A DNA stretch of 64,000 nucleotides, taken from contig JAKIUB010000013.1 of NCBI GenBank assembly GCA_021647745.1, positions 1 to 64,000 of the forward strand, in the 5' to 3' direction. The position numbers and the translations under genes are program-made. Source of the stretch: Paracoccaceae bacterium (lineage in GTDB: Bacteria; Pseudomonadota; Alphaproteobacteria; Rhodobacterales; Rhodobacteraceae). Below are positions 1-9,769 of this stretch, one piece after another (position 1 is the first letter of the stretch; each line of letters begins with the position of its first letter). Under the pieces are notes generated by a model. That model did no database searches. It was given only the letters and a program-made list of their open reading frames with translations, and was not told where the DNA came from.

Positions 1-77
1 ATGGCGTATTTCCCATTGCCCCGATGGATATTATGGGCCATTTTGCGCGAGCAGCCGTAATTAGGAGAATCGATGCC

Positions 78-815
78 ATGCCGGATGGGGATACAACCGC
101 CAAACCGCTCTATAAACGTGTGTTGATAAAGATTTCTGGCGAAGCCTTGATGGGAGACACCCAGTTTGGCCTCCACCCCCCCACCGTAGAGCGCATCGCG
201 GGCGAGATTAAAAAGGTGCATGATACCGGTGTCGAGATTTGTCTGGTGATTGGCGGCGGCAATATATTTCGCGGCATGGCCGGCAGCGCGCAGGGTATGG
301 AGCGCACCACGGCGGATTATATGGGTATGCTTGGCACCATTATGAATGCGCTTGCCATGCAGGGCGCGCTTGAATCGCTCGGGGTGTTTACACGGGTTAT
401 TTCCGCCATTCCTATGGATCAGGTGTGTGAGCCATATATTCGCCGCCGCGCGGTGCGCCACTTAGAGAAGGGCCGTGTGTGTATCTTTGCCGCCGGCACC
501 GGAAACCCTTATTTCACCACCGATACCGCCGCCACTCTGCGCGCTTCCGAGATGTCTTGCGAGGCTATGTATAAAGGCACGCAGGTGGACGGTATTTATG
601 ATAGCGACCCAAAGACCAACCCCGATGCCAAGCGCTACGTGCAGGTCACCTATGACGAGGTTTTGCAGAAAAACCTGAAGGTGATGGATGCTTCGGCAAT
701 TGCTTTGGCGCGGGATAACCGTATGCCGATCATCTTGTTTGATCTCAACGCCCCCGAGGGGCTGGTTGGAATTTTGTCTGGCCAAGGCAACTTTACCACC
801 GTAATACCGAGTTAA
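78..815 (+). CDS. pyrH: UMP kinase
   Basis: Uridylate kinase of the amino-acid-kinase fold; phosphorylates UMP to UDP in the cytoplasm for pyrimidine nucleotide supply. The 245-residue product has the family length, an N-terminal KISGEAL phosphate-binding segment (about residues 18-24), a GGGN segment and a C-terminal DLN-type nucleotide loop. I chose the ATG at 78 over in-frame upstream starts because GGAG at 64-67 lies about 10 nt before it and the family begins close to the KRVLIKISG strand. It is followed 12 nt later by frr, the usual tsf-pyrH-frr neighbourhood, although tsf itself would lie outside the window. Confidence 0.96.
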   Translation: MPDGDTTAKPLYKRVLIKISGEALMGDTQFGLHPPTVERIAGEIKKVHDTGVEICLVIGGGNIFRGMAGSAQGMERTTADYMGMLGTIMNALAMQGALESLGVFTRVISAIPMDQVCEPYIRRRAVRHLEKGRVCIFAAGTGNPYFTTDTAATLRASEMSCEAMYKGTQVDGIYDSDPKTNPDAKRYVQVTYDEVLQKNLKVMDASAIALARDNRMPIILFDLNAPEGLVGILSGQGNFTTVIPS

Positions 816-827
816 AAGGAGAGCACC

Positions 828-1391
828 ATGTCAGACGATATAGACATTGATATTGATAGCCTGAGCGAGCGCATGGATGGCGCGCTAACCGCGATGCGGC
901 GGGATTTTTCCACCCTGCGAACCGGCCGCGCCTCGGCTTCGATGCTGGATGCGGTGCATGTGGAGGCTTATGGCTCACGCACCCCGATCGGGCAGGTGGC
1001 CACAATCAACGTGCCCGAGCCGCGTATGGTGACGGTGAATGTATGGGATAAATCCATGGTCGAGGCGGTGGATAAGGCCATCCGCACCTCGGGCCTCGGG
1101 CTGAACCCGGTGATGGATGGCACCATCCTGCGCCTGCCCATTCCCGAGCTGAACGAGGAGCGGCGCAAAGAAATGGCCAAGCTTGGCGGCACCTATGCCG
1201 AAAATGCCAAAATCTCGGTGCGCAATGTGCGCCGCGACGGCATGGACCAGATCAAGAAGGCCAAAAACGACGGCATGTCGGAAGATGACCAGAAGGTCTG
1301 GCAAGACGAAATCCAGGATATCACCGATGCGGCGATTAAAAAGATCGATGCCGCGCTTGAGGTCAAGCAAGCCGAGATTATGCAGGTATAA
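828..1391 (+). CDS. frr: Ribosome recycling factor
   Basis: Splits post-termination ribosomes together with EF-G. The 187-residue product has the RRF length; the GRASASMLD segment and the C-terminal three-helix-bundle pattern (DQIKKAKNDG, then EDDQKVWQDEIQ) are typical. AAGGAGAG stands just upstream of the ATG. The stop overlaps the next start as TAATG, so cdsA is probably translationally coupled. In related genomes an uppS gene normally separates frr from cdsA, and it is absent here. Confidence 0.96.
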   Translation: MSDDIDIDIDSLSERMDGALTAMRRDFSTLRTGRASASMLDAVHVEAYGSRTPIGQVATINVPEPRMVTVNVWDKSMVEAVDKAIRTSGLGLNPVMDGTILRLPIPELNEERRKEMAKLGGTYAENAKISVRNVRRDGMDQIKKAKNDGMSEDDQKVWQDEIQDITDAAIKKIDAALEVKQAEIMQV

Positions 1392-2230
1392 TGGAAGACC
1401 CAGTCGCGCCCCTCCCCCTTCCGGAACCGGCACCGCTTCCGGAGCCGCCTGCCAAATTCGGCGATTTGCTGGTGCGGGTAGTGTCGGCGGTGGTTATGGC
1501 GCTGATTGGCGGTATCGTGTTCTGGAAGGGTGGTGTGTTTGTTGTCGGCTTGCTGGTTGTTGTTGGCAGCTTGATGGCATGGGAATATCGCCGGTTGATT
1601 CTGCCCGATGCAAAAATTTCGGACAAAGGCCTGTGGGTGATGGTCGCAGGGATTATTGGCGCGGTGATCAGCGCCAATCTTTTCGGCTTTGCCCTATCCT
1701 TGTTGCCGGTTATTCTGGCCGCGGTCATACTCTTCCAGATCAAAAACAAACGCCCGATCTGGCTGGCAGCGGGTATGCTTTATCTGGCGGTGCCGCTGGC
1801 GGCGCTGGTTGTGGTGCGGCAGGTCGAGGGGCTTGGCCCGGTTTTGTGGCTTGTCGGGGTGGTGATCGCCTCTGATGTAGGCGGCTATTTTGCAGGAAGG
1901 GTATTAGGCGGGCCAAAGCTCTGGTCGGCGGTTTCGCCCAAGAAAACCTGGTCGGGCACTCTTGGTGGCTGGGTGCTGGCGGTCGGGGTCGGTTTTATTT
2001 ACTGGCTTTTTGGCGGCGAGATATTTTTCTTCTCGGCGCTGTTGTTTTCGGTGGTTCTGGTAATAGCGGCCCAAGCCGGAGACCTGCTGGAAAGCTGGCT
2101 GAAACGCAAGGCGGGTATCAAGGATAGCAGCCGGCTTATCCCCGGCCACGGCGGCCTGCTGGACCGGTTTGACGGTCTGCTCGCGGCCACCAGTGTCTAT
2201 ATGATATTACATCTATTCAGGGTTCTCTAG
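1391..2230 (+). CDS. cdsA: Phosphatidate cytidylyltransferase
   Basis: Makes CDP-diacylglycerol from phosphatidic acid and CTP in the inner membrane, the branch point of phospholipid synthesis. The 279-residue product has a proline-rich N-terminus (about residues 4-20), multiple membrane helices, and near the C-terminus the CdsA signature with SWLKR, KD and PGHGGLLDR. It starts inside the frr stop codon (TAATG) and ends directly before dxr, so it belongs to one transcription unit with its neighbours. Confidence 0.95.
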   Translation: MEDPVAPLPLPEPAPLPEPPAKFGDLLVRVVSAVVMALIGGIVFWKGGVFVVGLLVVVGSLMAWEYRRLILPDAKISDKGLWVMVAGIIGAVISANLFGFALSLLPVILAAVILFQIKNKRPIWLAAGMLYLAVPLAALVVVRQVEGLGPVLWLVGVVIASDVGGYFAGRVLGGPKLWSAVSPKKTWSGTLGGWVLAVGVGFIYWLFGGEIFFFSALLFSVVLVIAAQAGDLLESWLKRKAGIKDSSRLIPGHGGLLDRFDGLLAATSVYMILHLFRVL

Positions 2231-2231
2231 C

Positions 2232-3392
2232 ATGGCCCGGAAAATAAGTATTTTTGGTGCAACCGGCTCGATCGGCACCAGCACGCTGGACCTGATCCGG
2301 CGCGACAGGGCCAATTATGATGTCGTGGCGCTGAGCGGGGCGGGTAATATCGCGCTGCTGGCGGCGCAGGCAAAAGAATTTCATGCCGAAATCGCGGTTA
2401 CCGCCTATGCCGAAAAGCTCGATGATCTGCGCACGGCGCTGGCCGGAACCGGTATAGAGGTCGCCGCTGGTGCGGATGCCATCGCCGAGGCGGCGGCGCG
2501 GCCGGTGTCTTGGGGGATGTCGGCAATTGTCGGAGCAGCGGGCTTGCGGGCCTCGTTGGCACTGGCCTCTCATGGCGGTATTCTGGCACTGGCCAACAAG
2601 GAAAGCATGGTCTGCGCCGGTGATCTTTTGTTGGCGACCTGCGCTCGCCATGGCACACGGCTTTTGCCGGTGGATAGCGAGCATTCGGCTCTGTTTCAGG
2701 CGCTGAACGGCGAAGATCGACAAGCGGTGCGGCGGTTGATCCTGACAGCCTCGGGTGGGCCGTTCAAGGATTTCAGCCTTGAGCAAATGCGCAAGGTCAC
2801 CCCGGAGCAGGCAGAAAAACACCCCACATGGAGCATGGGCCAGCGTATTTCGATTGATTCAGCCTCGATGTTCAACAAAGCCCTGGAGGTGATCGAGGCT
2901 AAATATCTTTTTGACTGCGCGGCCGGGCAGATCGAGGTCGTGGTTCATCCGCAGGCCATTATTCACTCTATGGTCGAGTTCATTGACCATACGGTGATCT
3001 CCCAGATGAGCAGCCCCGATATGCGCGGCGCCATTGGCTATGCACTGCACTGGCCTGCCCGCGCCGCAAACCCGATCCCGCCGCTTGATTTTTCCAGCCT
3101 TGATGCGCTCGGGTTTTCCAGCCCGGACGAGAGCCGCTTTCCAGCCTTGCGGCTGGCGCGCGAAGCGCTTGAGATGGGCGGACATGCGGGGGCGGTCTTT
3201 AACGGTGCAAAAGAAGCAGCGCTAGACGCCTTCACCGCCCGCCGGATCGGTTTTCTCGATATGGCGGTGCTGGTTGAAAAAGCGCTTCACAATCGCCAAA
3301 TAGAATCCATCCGCGACCAATCACAGGCCACTTTGGCCACCGTGCAGGAAGCGGACGCGGCTGCCCGCAATATTGTAAACGAAAACATCTAA
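2232..3392 (+). CDS. dxr: 1-deoxy-D-xylulose 5-phosphate reductoisomerase
   Basis: Second step of the MEP isoprenoid pathway: converts DXP to 2-C-methyl-D-erythritol 4-phosphate with NADPH. The 386-residue protein starts with the NADPH loop GATGSIG and carries the DSEH metal-binding segment, SGGPF and the central PTWSMG motif. It sits one base after cdsA and just before rseP, the common alphaproteobacterial order. Confidence 0.96.
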   Translation: MARKISIFGATGSIGTSTLDLIRRDRANYDVVALSGAGNIALLAAQAKEFHAEIAVTAYAEKLDDLRTALAGTGIEVAAGADAIAEAAARPVSWGMSAIVGAAGLRASLALASHGGILALANKESMVCAGDLLLATCARHGTRLLPVDSEHSALFQALNGEDRQAVRRLILTASGGPFKDFSLEQMRKVTPEQAEKHPTWSMGQRISIDSASMFNKALEVIEAKYLFDCAAGQIEVVVHPQAIIHSMVEFIDHTVISQMSSPDMRGAIGYALHWPARAANPIPPLDFSSLDALGFSSPDESRFPALRLAREALEMGGHAGAVFNGAKEAALDAFTARRIGFLDMAVLVEKALHNRQIESIRDQSQATLATVQEADAAARNIVNENI

Positions 3393-3401
3393 GGAGTGCC
3401 C

Positions 3402-4736
3402 ATGGAGTGGCTTGCCAATATTCCGTTTGTCGGAGGTCCCGTTCTTACTATTCTGGCTTTTATTGTCGTGATGGGGATCGTGGTCTCTATCCATGAATAT
3501 GGCCATTATATCGTCGGGCGCTGGTGCGGCATTCACTCCGAGGTGTTTTCGCTCGGCTTCGGTCCGGTGATATATTCGCGCACCGACAAGCGCGGCACCC
3601 GCTGGCAAGTCGCGGCGGTGCCGCTTGGCGGCTATGTCAAATTTTTGGGAGACAGGGATGCGGCCAGCACGGCAGCTTCCGACGATCTTGCCGAGATGGA
3701 TAGTTACGACTACCGCCGCAGTTTCCCGGCAGCCAGTGTCTGGCGGCGCTCCCTGACGGTTCTGGCTGGTCCGGTAGCTAATTTTATCCTTTCTTTTGTT
3801 GTGTTTGCCGGCCTGATCTTGTGGCAAGGGGTGGCAACCGAGCGCCCGACCATAGGCGAGATCACCCCCACCCCTTATGAAAACCCGATGCAGGTTGGTG
3901 ATATAATACTGACCTTCAATGGTCAGAGTGTCGAGAATTATGGAGACCTTATAACCTTCAGCCGGGAAGTAGAGGGCACCGGGAAGGTCGACCTCGGGGT
4001 GCAGCGCGGCGAGGATACACTGACGATCACTGTGCCGTATTTCCACCTGCCACTGGTGGCCGATGTCGCGCCGCTTGGCGCGGCCTCCAAGGCAGGCCTG
4101 AAATCAGGCGATATAATTTTAGCCGCCGATGGTGTGGAACTAGCAAGCTTTGCGGACCTGCGCGATGCGGTCGAGGCCTCCGAGGACAAAGAGGTGCAGC
4201 TGACAATCTGGCGCAACGGAGAAACGCTTGAGCTGGGGCTGACCCCGGAGCGCCGGGACTTTCCGGATGGGCAGGGCGGTTTTGTCCAACGGGTGATGAT
4301 CGGGGTTTATGGTGCGTTTTACTTTGAGCCAGCCACCGCCACCCCTTCGCTGCTGACTGCGATGGAGTTTGGCGCTAACCGTGTTTACGGGGTTATCACC
4401 TCGTCGCTCAGCGGCATGAAGCATATGATCCTCGGTAATATTTCGGTCAAGAACCTGCAAGGCCCGATCGGCATTGCCCAGATATCGGGGGCGACAGCGC
4501 AAGTCAGCGCGATACGCTTCATCACCTTGATAGCCGTGATCTCTACCGCGATAGGATTGCTCAATCTTTTCCCGATACCGATTCTGGATGGTGGCCGTCT
4601 TGTAATCTATATTTACGAGGCTCTGCGCGGCAAACCGCCCAACCCGCGGTTTATGCAAACGGTGATGATGGTCGGCTTTGCCTTGATACTATCCATCATG
4701 TTGCTTGCATCCTATAATGACATTATGCGACTTTAA
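3402..4736 (+). CDS. rseP: Site-2 intramembrane zinc metalloprotease RseP
   Basis: Inner-membrane protease that cleaves transmembrane segments, classically anti-sigma factors and remnant signal peptides. HEYGH (HExxH zinc motif) lies in the first membrane helix, two PDZ-like domains fill the middle (about residues 125-290), and LDGGR in the C-terminal helix supplies the third zinc ligand. The start is the ATG at 3402, preceded by AAGGAG at 3391-3396; an in-frame GTG at 3396 is less likely. The gene lies between dxr and bamA. The window also holds an ECF sigma cassette, but no link between the two is shown. Confidence 0.95.
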   Translation: MEWLANIPFVGGPVLTILAFIVVMGIVVSIHEYGHYIVGRWCGIHSEVFSLGFGPVIYSRTDKRGTRWQVAAVPLGGYVKFLGDRDAASTAASDDLAEMDSYDYRRSFPAASVWRRSLTVLAGPVANFILSFVVFAGLILWQGVATERPTIGEITPTPYENPMQVGDIILTFNGQSVENYGDLITFSREVEGTGKVDLGVQRGEDTLTITVPYFHLPLVADVAPLGAASKAGLKSGDIILAADGVELASFADLRDAVEASEDKEVQLTIWRNGETLELGLTPERRDFPDGQGGFVQRVMIGVYGAFYFEPATATPSLLTAMEFGANRVYGVITSSLSGMKHMILGNISVKNLQGPIGIAQISGATAQVSAIRFITLIAVISTAIGLLNLFPIPILDGGRLVIYIYEALRGKPPNPRFMQTVMMVGFALILSIMLLASYNDIMRL

Positions 4737-4794
4737 CGTCACCAATGATATGTGCCGGATACAACCGGCGGTACCGATGCAAGGTGGACAGAAT

Positions 4795-7128
4795 ATGTGT
4801 AATAAATTGCTTGAGAAAACTCGTGTAAGCACTTTAATAACCTCACTATTTTTGGGGGTCAGCACAATTGCCGTTACTGCGGGATTGCCCGAGATGGCTA
4901 TGGCGCAGTCTGCCCAGCGATTCTCGGCGATTCTTGTTTCGGGCAACCAGAGCCTGCCGGACCAGACGGTGATCTCCTATTCCGGGTTGAATCTCTCCGC
5001 GGCGATTGGCGGAGCCGAGCTTAATGCCGCCCTGCGCCGTTTGGTGGCCACCGGCCTGTTCTCGGATGTGGATATCAAGGCCGTCGGCGGGCGTCTGGTC
5101 ATTGCCGTGGTGGAAAATGCCACAATCGCCATCGTTAACTTTGAGGGAAACCGCGGCCTTAGCGACAGCGACCTTGCCGGTATCGTTACCTCCGCCGCCC
5201 GTCGCCCGCTGGACCGCGCCACAATAGAGGCCGATGCCCGCCGTATCGCCGAAGCCTATCGCCAGAAGAGCCGCTATAGTGCTGTCGTGACCCCGCAGAT
5301 CATTCCGCTGGCCGATGGTCGCTCGAATCTGGTATTCCTGATCACCGAGGGCAGTACCGAAAAAATCAGCGGCATTAATTTCGTTGGCAACCAGTCCTAT
5401 ACCGACCAGCGCTTGCGCAGTGCAATCCGGAGCAGCGAATCCGGCTTGCTTAATTTTCTCTACAATACCGATAATTACAGCTCCGAGCGGGCGAATGCCG
5501 ATCGGCAGGCTTTGCTCGAATTCTATCGCGAGCGGGGCTATCCCGATGTTGAAGTCACCGCCGGCCTTTCCGAATTTTCACTGGATCGCAGCGGTTTTTT
5601 CCTTTCCTATACTGTGCGCGAGGGCGCAGCCTATGACTTTGGACAATTTGCGGTCTCGACCGCGATTGTCGGCGTCAACGCCAGTGATTTCGAGCGTTTT
5701 GCCCGTATTCGCTCCGGTCGCATCTACAAGGCCTCCAAGATCGAAAGCGCGGTCGAGGCGATCGAGACTGAGGCTACCCGCCGGGGGCTGCCCTTCTTGC
5801 GCGCGATCCCCCGAATCACCAAAAACGAGGCTAGCGGGACGGTAGACATCACTTTTGAGCTGATCAACGGTAACAGGGTCTATGTTGAACGTATTGATAT
5901 TCGGGGTAATTCCCAAACACTTGACCGCGTAATCCGTCGCGAGTTTGATATGGCGGAGGGCGATGCTTTCAACCCGCGCAAAATGCGGCAGGCCGAAGGC
6001 GCTCTGCGCGCGCTCCGGTTTTTCTCGCAGCTTTCGGTTAATTCACGGCCCGGCTCCTCGCCACAAAGCGTTATCCTTGATGTGGAGGTCGAAGATACCG
6101 CGACCGGCTCGTTCAACTTTGGGGCCAGCTATTCGACCGATGCCGGTATTTCCGGCAATTTCAGCATCACCGAGAGCAATTTTCTCGGTCGCGGCCAGCG
6201 GTTTGCGCTGGAGCTGAGCTACGGCCAAACCTCCAGGGTCGCGAGCTTTGGTTTCACCGAGCCAAAATTTCTTGGCCGTGATCTCGCCGCCGGATTTGAC
6301 ATCTATTATCGTCAGAATAACCGCGCTGAATCCTCGTTCCAGACCACGAATATCGGCGTTAGCCCGTCGCTCTCCTTTCCGCTGGCCGAAAATACCCGCG
6401 CCAGCTTTACCTATGATCTGATTTCGAACGAAATCAGGGACCCCGGCACTAATGCTTCGCCGATTATTGTAGGCGAAGTGGGCACGGTACTGCGCTCGGC
6501 GCTGCGCTTGAGCCTCAGCCATGATCGGCGGAACTCCAGGCAGGATCCTACTACGGGCTATATCCTGCGCTTTGGTGCTGAATATGCCGGGCTTGGCGGT
6601 GATGCCAATTATGCCAAGGCGACAGCGCGGGCCAAGGGCTATTTCAATATTTTAGATGAAGCGGTGATCTTCTCTGCCGATGTCGAGGGAGGCGCGCTCT
6701 ATTCGCTCGGCGGCAGCGGCTCGCGGATCACGGACCGCTTCTTCATGGGCGGCCGCTCTTTCCGTGGATTTGGTGTCGGGGGGCTTGGCCCGCGCGATAA
6801 TGATGGCGCTAACGTCAACGATTCCCTTGGCGGCAACTACTACGCCATCGCGCGGCTGGACGCGACCTTCCCCGTTGGCCTGCCCAAGCAGTTGGGCGTG
6901 CGCGGCGGGTTGTTTGTCGATGCCGGCTCGGTCTGGGGCATGGATGGCAACCCCGTAGGTGCCAGCGGCGCGATAGATACCAGCGCCCAGTTGCGCGCCT
7001 CTGCCGGTGTCGCGATCTATTGGCAGACACCTCTCGGGCCTTTGGTATTCAACTGGGCCAGCCCGTTGGTCTCCGTTGTGGGTGATGAAACGCAAACCTT
7101 CAGCGTTTCGGTTAAAACTGCGTTTTGA
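4795..7128 (+). CDS. bamA: Outer membrane assembly factor BamA
   Basis: Omp85-family core of the BAM complex, which inserts beta-barrels into the outer membrane. The 777-residue precursor has a signal peptide ending near AMAQ, five POTRA repeats in the first 400 residues or so, then a 16-strand barrel with the conserved FRGFG turn and a C-terminal phenylalanine. I place the start at ATG 4795, after AAGGTGG at 4781-4787; in-frame ATGs upstream overlap rseP. It is followed by its functional partner skp. Confidence 0.95.
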   Translation: MCNKLLEKTRVSTLITSLFLGVSTIAVTAGLPEMAMAQSAQRFSAILVSGNQSLPDQTVISYSGLNLSAAIGGAELNAALRRLVATGLFSDVDIKAVGGRLVIAVVENATIAIVNFEGNRGLSDSDLAGIVTSAARRPLDRATIEADARRIAEAYRQKSRYSAVVTPQIIPLADGRSNLVFLITEGSTEKISGINFVGNQSYTDQRLRSAIRSSESGLLNFLYNTDNYSSERANADRQALLEFYRERGYPDVEVTAGLSEFSLDRSGFFLSYTVREGAAYDFGQFAVSTAIVGVNASDFERFARIRSGRIYKASKIESAVEAIETEATRRGLPFLRAIPRITKNEASGTVDITFELINGNRVYVERIDIRGNSQTLDRVIRREFDMAEGDAFNPRKMRQAEGALRALRFFSQLSVNSRPGSSPQSVILDVEVEDTATGSFNFGASYSTDAGISGNFSITESNFLGRGQRFALELSYGQTSRVASFGFTEPKFLGRDLAAGFDIYYRQNNRAESSFQTTNIGVSPSLSFPLAENTRASFTYDLISNEIRDPGTNASPIIVGEVGTVLRSALRLSLSHDRRNSRQDPTTGYILRFGAEYAGLGGDANYAKATARAKGYFNILDEAVIFSADVEGGALYSLGGSGSRITDRFFMGGRSFRGFGVGGLGPRDNDGANVNDSLGGNYYAIARLDATFPVGLPKQLGVRGGLFVDAGSVWGMDGNPVGASGAIDTSAQLRASAGVAIYWQTPLGPLVFNWASPLVSVVGDETQTFSVSVKTAF

Positions 7129-7130
7129 CC

Positions 7131-7703
7131 ATGCCGTCAAGGCTAAGATTCAGCTGGCTTTTGCTAGCGGTTTTCTGGGCCGGTATTGCACCGGCGCAGG
7201 ATTTTCCGACCTATGGCTCCAGCAATATCCTTATTATCAATCAGGATGCCCTGTTTTCTGCCTCTCGCCTCGGGCGCGACATTTTGCAACAGGAAGAGCG
7301 GGAGCGTGACCTTCTGATAGAGGAAGGCCGGCGGATTGGCGACGAATTTATCGCCGAAGAGTTGGACCTGACCGCGCAACGCGATACCCTCCCTGCCGAA
7401 GAATTCAGGCTGTTGGCCGAAGCATTTGACATAAAAGTGGAAAAGGCGCGGGCAGAGCAAGAGGCTAATGATTCAACCCTGATCGCCAATATAGAAGCCC
7501 GACGCCGGGCGTTTTTTCAGGTAATTGCGCCGGTCTTGGCGAGGCTGATGCAAAAATACGGGGCGGCGGCGATCATCGACCAGCGCTCCGTGCTCTTGTT
7601 TGATCGCAACATGGATATTACAAGAGAAGCCATTGATCTTCTGGATAAAGCCTATAATGAAAATCCGGATATGATAAAACTGATAGGACCTGCAAATGAG
7701 TGA
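7131..7703 (+). CDS. skp: Periplasmic chaperone Skp/OmpH family
   Basis: Periplasmic holdase for unfolded outer-membrane proteins on their way to BAM. A signal peptide ending near APAQ is followed by a short strand segment and a long charged coiled-coil region (roughly residues 55-130), the tentacle design of Skp. A TTG at 7125 overlaps the bamA stop; ATG 7131 is the simpler start. The last 8 nt overlap fabZ. Family membership is clear from context and composition, although sequence conservation in this family is low. Confidence 0.85.
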   Translation: MPSRLRFSWLLLAVFWAGIAPAQDFPTYGSSNILIINQDALFSASRLGRDILQQEERERDLLIEEGRRIGDEFIAEELDLTAQRDTLPAEEFRLLAEAFDIKVEKARAEQEANDSTLIANIEARRRAFFQVIAPVLARLMQKYGAAAIIDQRSVLLFDRNMDITREAIDLLDKAYNENPDMIKLIGPANE

Positions 7704-8166
7704 AGACCAGCCTGAAAACCAAACCTTCGATATTCACCAGATCATGCAGCTTTTGCCCCATCGCTATCCTTTTCTCTATATCGAAAAAATGCGCGATGTT
7801 GTGCTTGGGCAAAGCGCTGTCGGCATCAAGAATGTCTCGATAGGCGAGCAGATATTTCAGGGGCATTTCCCTGATAAGCCGGTATTTCCGGGGGTGCTGA
7901 TCATCGAGGCCATGGCCCAGACAGCTTCAGCGCTGGTGGTCGAGACTCTCGGGCTGGCCGGGAAAAGGCCGTTGGTGTATTTCATGTCGCTCGACAGCAC
8001 CAAGTTTCGCAAGCTCGTTGAGCCGGGGGACCAGCTTGAGCTGCACGTGGACCTGATCCGCAAGCGTGGCAATGTCTGGAAATTTGGCGGCAAAGGCATC
8101 GTGGATGGAAAACTGGTGGCTGAATCCGAATTCACGGCCATGATTATTACCCCAAAAGACGAATGA
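7696..8166 (+). CDS. fabZ: 3-hydroxyacyl-ACP dehydratase FabZ
   Basis: Dehydrates beta-hydroxyacyl-ACP in fatty acid elongation. The 156-residue hot-dog-fold protein contains the catalytic block GHFPDKPVFPGV with its histidine, followed by the EAMAQ helix with the catalytic glutamate. It overlaps skp by 8 nt and lpxA by ATGA. Its place next to lpxA reflects competition for the same hydroxyacyl-ACP pool between lipid A and phospholipids. Confidence 0.96.
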   Translation: MSEDQPENQTFDIHQIMQLLPHRYPFLYIEKMRDVVLGQSAVGIKNVSIGEQIFQGHFPDKPVFPGVLIIEAMAQTASALVVETLGLAGKRPLVYFMSLDSTKFRKLVEPGDQLELHVDLIRKRGNVWKFGGKGIVDGKLVAESEFTAMIITPKDE

Positions 8167-8948
8167 GCATTCACCCGAGCGCGATTATCGAGCCGGGGGC
8201 CACCCTTGGCGCGGGGGTGAGCGTTGGCCCGTTTTGCCATATTGGTGATGGCGTGCGGCTGGCAGCGGGGGTGCGGCTGCATAGCCATGTTGCCATCACC
8301 GGCGATACCGAGATCGGTGCGGACACACAAATATGGCCCTTCGCCAGTATCGGCTCCCAACCCCAAGATCTGAAATTTGCAGGCGAAAAGACCTCCCTGC
8401 GAATTGGCGCGCGCAATATGATCCGCGAGAGTGTCTCTATCAATCCGGGCACCAAAGGCGGCGGCGGGCTGACCTCTATCGGGGATGATAACCTGTTTAT
8501 GCTCGGCTCCCATGTTGGCCATGATTGTATTGTTGGCAATAAGGTTATTGTCGCTAATCACGCGTCGCTGGCGGGGCATGTGGAGCTGGGAAACGGCGCG
8601 GTGGTTGGTGGGCTGGCTGGCGTGCACCAGTTTGTGCGGGTGGGTGAGGGCGCGATCATTGGCGCTTTGTCGATGGTGGTGAGCGATGTTATTCCCTACG
8701 GCACAGTGATCGGCGAGCGGCCACGGCTTTCGGGGCTGAATTTGGTCGGGCTGAAGCGCCGGGGTGTGCCGCGCAGCGATATCTTGGCTCTGCGTGCGGC
8801 CTATAAGTCGCTATTTGAAGGGGAGGGCACCCTGAATTCCCGCGCGCTGGCTTTGCTTGAAGCCGAAGATAACCCGCTGGTGCAGCAAGTGCTGGCTTTT
8901 GTGCTGGACCAGAGCGACCGCTCGATCTGCACTCCGGAGGCTCCATGA
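8163..8948 (+). CDS. lpxA: UDP-N-acetylglucosamine acyltransferase LpxA
   Basis: First step of lipid A synthesis: 3-O-acylation of UDP-GlcNAc. The 261-residue product is dominated by hexapeptide repeats of a left-handed beta-helix, with the catalytic HVGHDC segment (about residues 119-124) and a C-terminal helical domain. The start overlaps fabZ and the stop overlaps lpxI, both as ATGA. Confidence 0.96.
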   Translation: MSIHPSAIIEPGATLGAGVSVGPFCHIGDGVRLAAGVRLHSHVAITGDTEIGADTQIWPFASIGSQPQDLKFAGEKTSLRIGARNMIRESVSINPGTKGGGGLTSIGDDNLFMLGSHVGHDCIVGNKVIVANHASLAGHVELGNGAVVGGLAGVHQFVRVGEGAIIGALSMVVSDVIPYGTVIGERPRLSGLNLVGLKRRGVPRSDILALRAAYKSLFEGEGTLNSRALALLEAEDNPLVQQVLAFVLDQSDRSICTPEAP

Positions 8949-9769
8949 CCGAGTGTTTGGGTATTATCGCTGGCGGTGGTGTCCTGCCCCGCTTGGTGGC
9001 CGAAGATTGCGCCGTGCGTGGCCAGCCCTATGTTGTGGTGCATTTCAAGGGGGTGGAGCTTGACTGGCTTACTGACCACCCCACAATAAAAGCATCCTTC
9101 GAAAAGCCGGGCAAGATGTTCGCCGCGCTGAAAAAATCCGGTGTTTCTACGGTGACCATGGGCGGCGGTATGGGCCGGCCACGGCTCAACCCGCTCAAGT
9201 TTGACGCCACCGGCCTGCGCCTCGCTAGCGTGGTGATGAACGCAATGAAAAACGGCGACAACTCAACCCTGAAGATCATTGCGGCGCTATTTGAGGCCGA
9301 GGGGTTTACGGTGATCGGGGTGCACGAGGCCTTGCCTGCGTTGCTGGCCACTGCCGGTATTCCCACTCAGGCCCAACCAAGCGCAGAGGATAAAAAGGAC
9401 GCCAGCCGCGCGCAAGAGATTGTCGAGGCGCTCGGGGCGGTGGATGTCGGGCAGGGGGCGGTCGTGGCACAGGGGCTGTGCCTTGGCCTCGAAACCCTTC
9501 AGGGCACTGACGCAATGCTGCGCTTTATCACGGCTAACCCGCCGCGCCTGCCGGACAGAAAAGGCAGCCGCGGATTGTTGCTCAAAAGGCCCAAGCCGGG
9601 ACAGGATATGCGCCTGGATATGCCCGCCATTGGCCCGGATACCTTTGATGCGATTGCGGCGGCGGGCTTGTCCGGTGTGGTGGTGCAAGCGGGTAAAACC
9701 CTGATTCTGGATCAAGAAAAAACCCTGTCGCGAGCTAATGAACTTGGTCTCTTTTTATGGGTGCTCTAA
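8945..9769 (+). CDS. lpxI: UDP-2,3-diacylglucosamine pyrophosphatase LpxI
   Basis: DUF1009-family enzyme that hydrolyses UDP-2,3-diacylglucosamine to lipid X, replacing LpxH in many alphaproteobacteria. The 274-residue product begins with the GIIAGGGVLPRLVAED nucleotide-binding strand typical of LpxI and has the C-terminal domain with KRPKPGQDMR and a DMPAIGPDT segment. It is wedged between lpxA and lpxB with overlaps on both sides, which fits the missing pathway step. Confidence 0.93.
   Translation: MTECLGIIAGGGVLPRLVAEDCAVRGQPYVVVHFKGVELDWLTDHPTIKASFEKPGKMFAALKKSGVSTVTMGGGMGRPRLNPLKFDATGLRLASVVMNAMKNGDNSTLKIIAALFEAEGFTVIGVHEALPALLATAGIPTQAQPSAEDKKDASRAQEIVEALGAVDVGQGAVVAQGLCLGLETLQGTDAMLRFITANPPRLPDRKGSRGLLLKRPKPGQDMRLDMPAIGPDTFDAIAAAGLSGVVVQAGKTLILDQEKTLSRANELGLFLWVL

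Noticed and set aside
1..77. Small frame 1-60 before pyrH as a complete gene
   Set aside because: It begins at the window edge with no visible ribosome site and cannot be judged; it may be the tail of an upstream gene.
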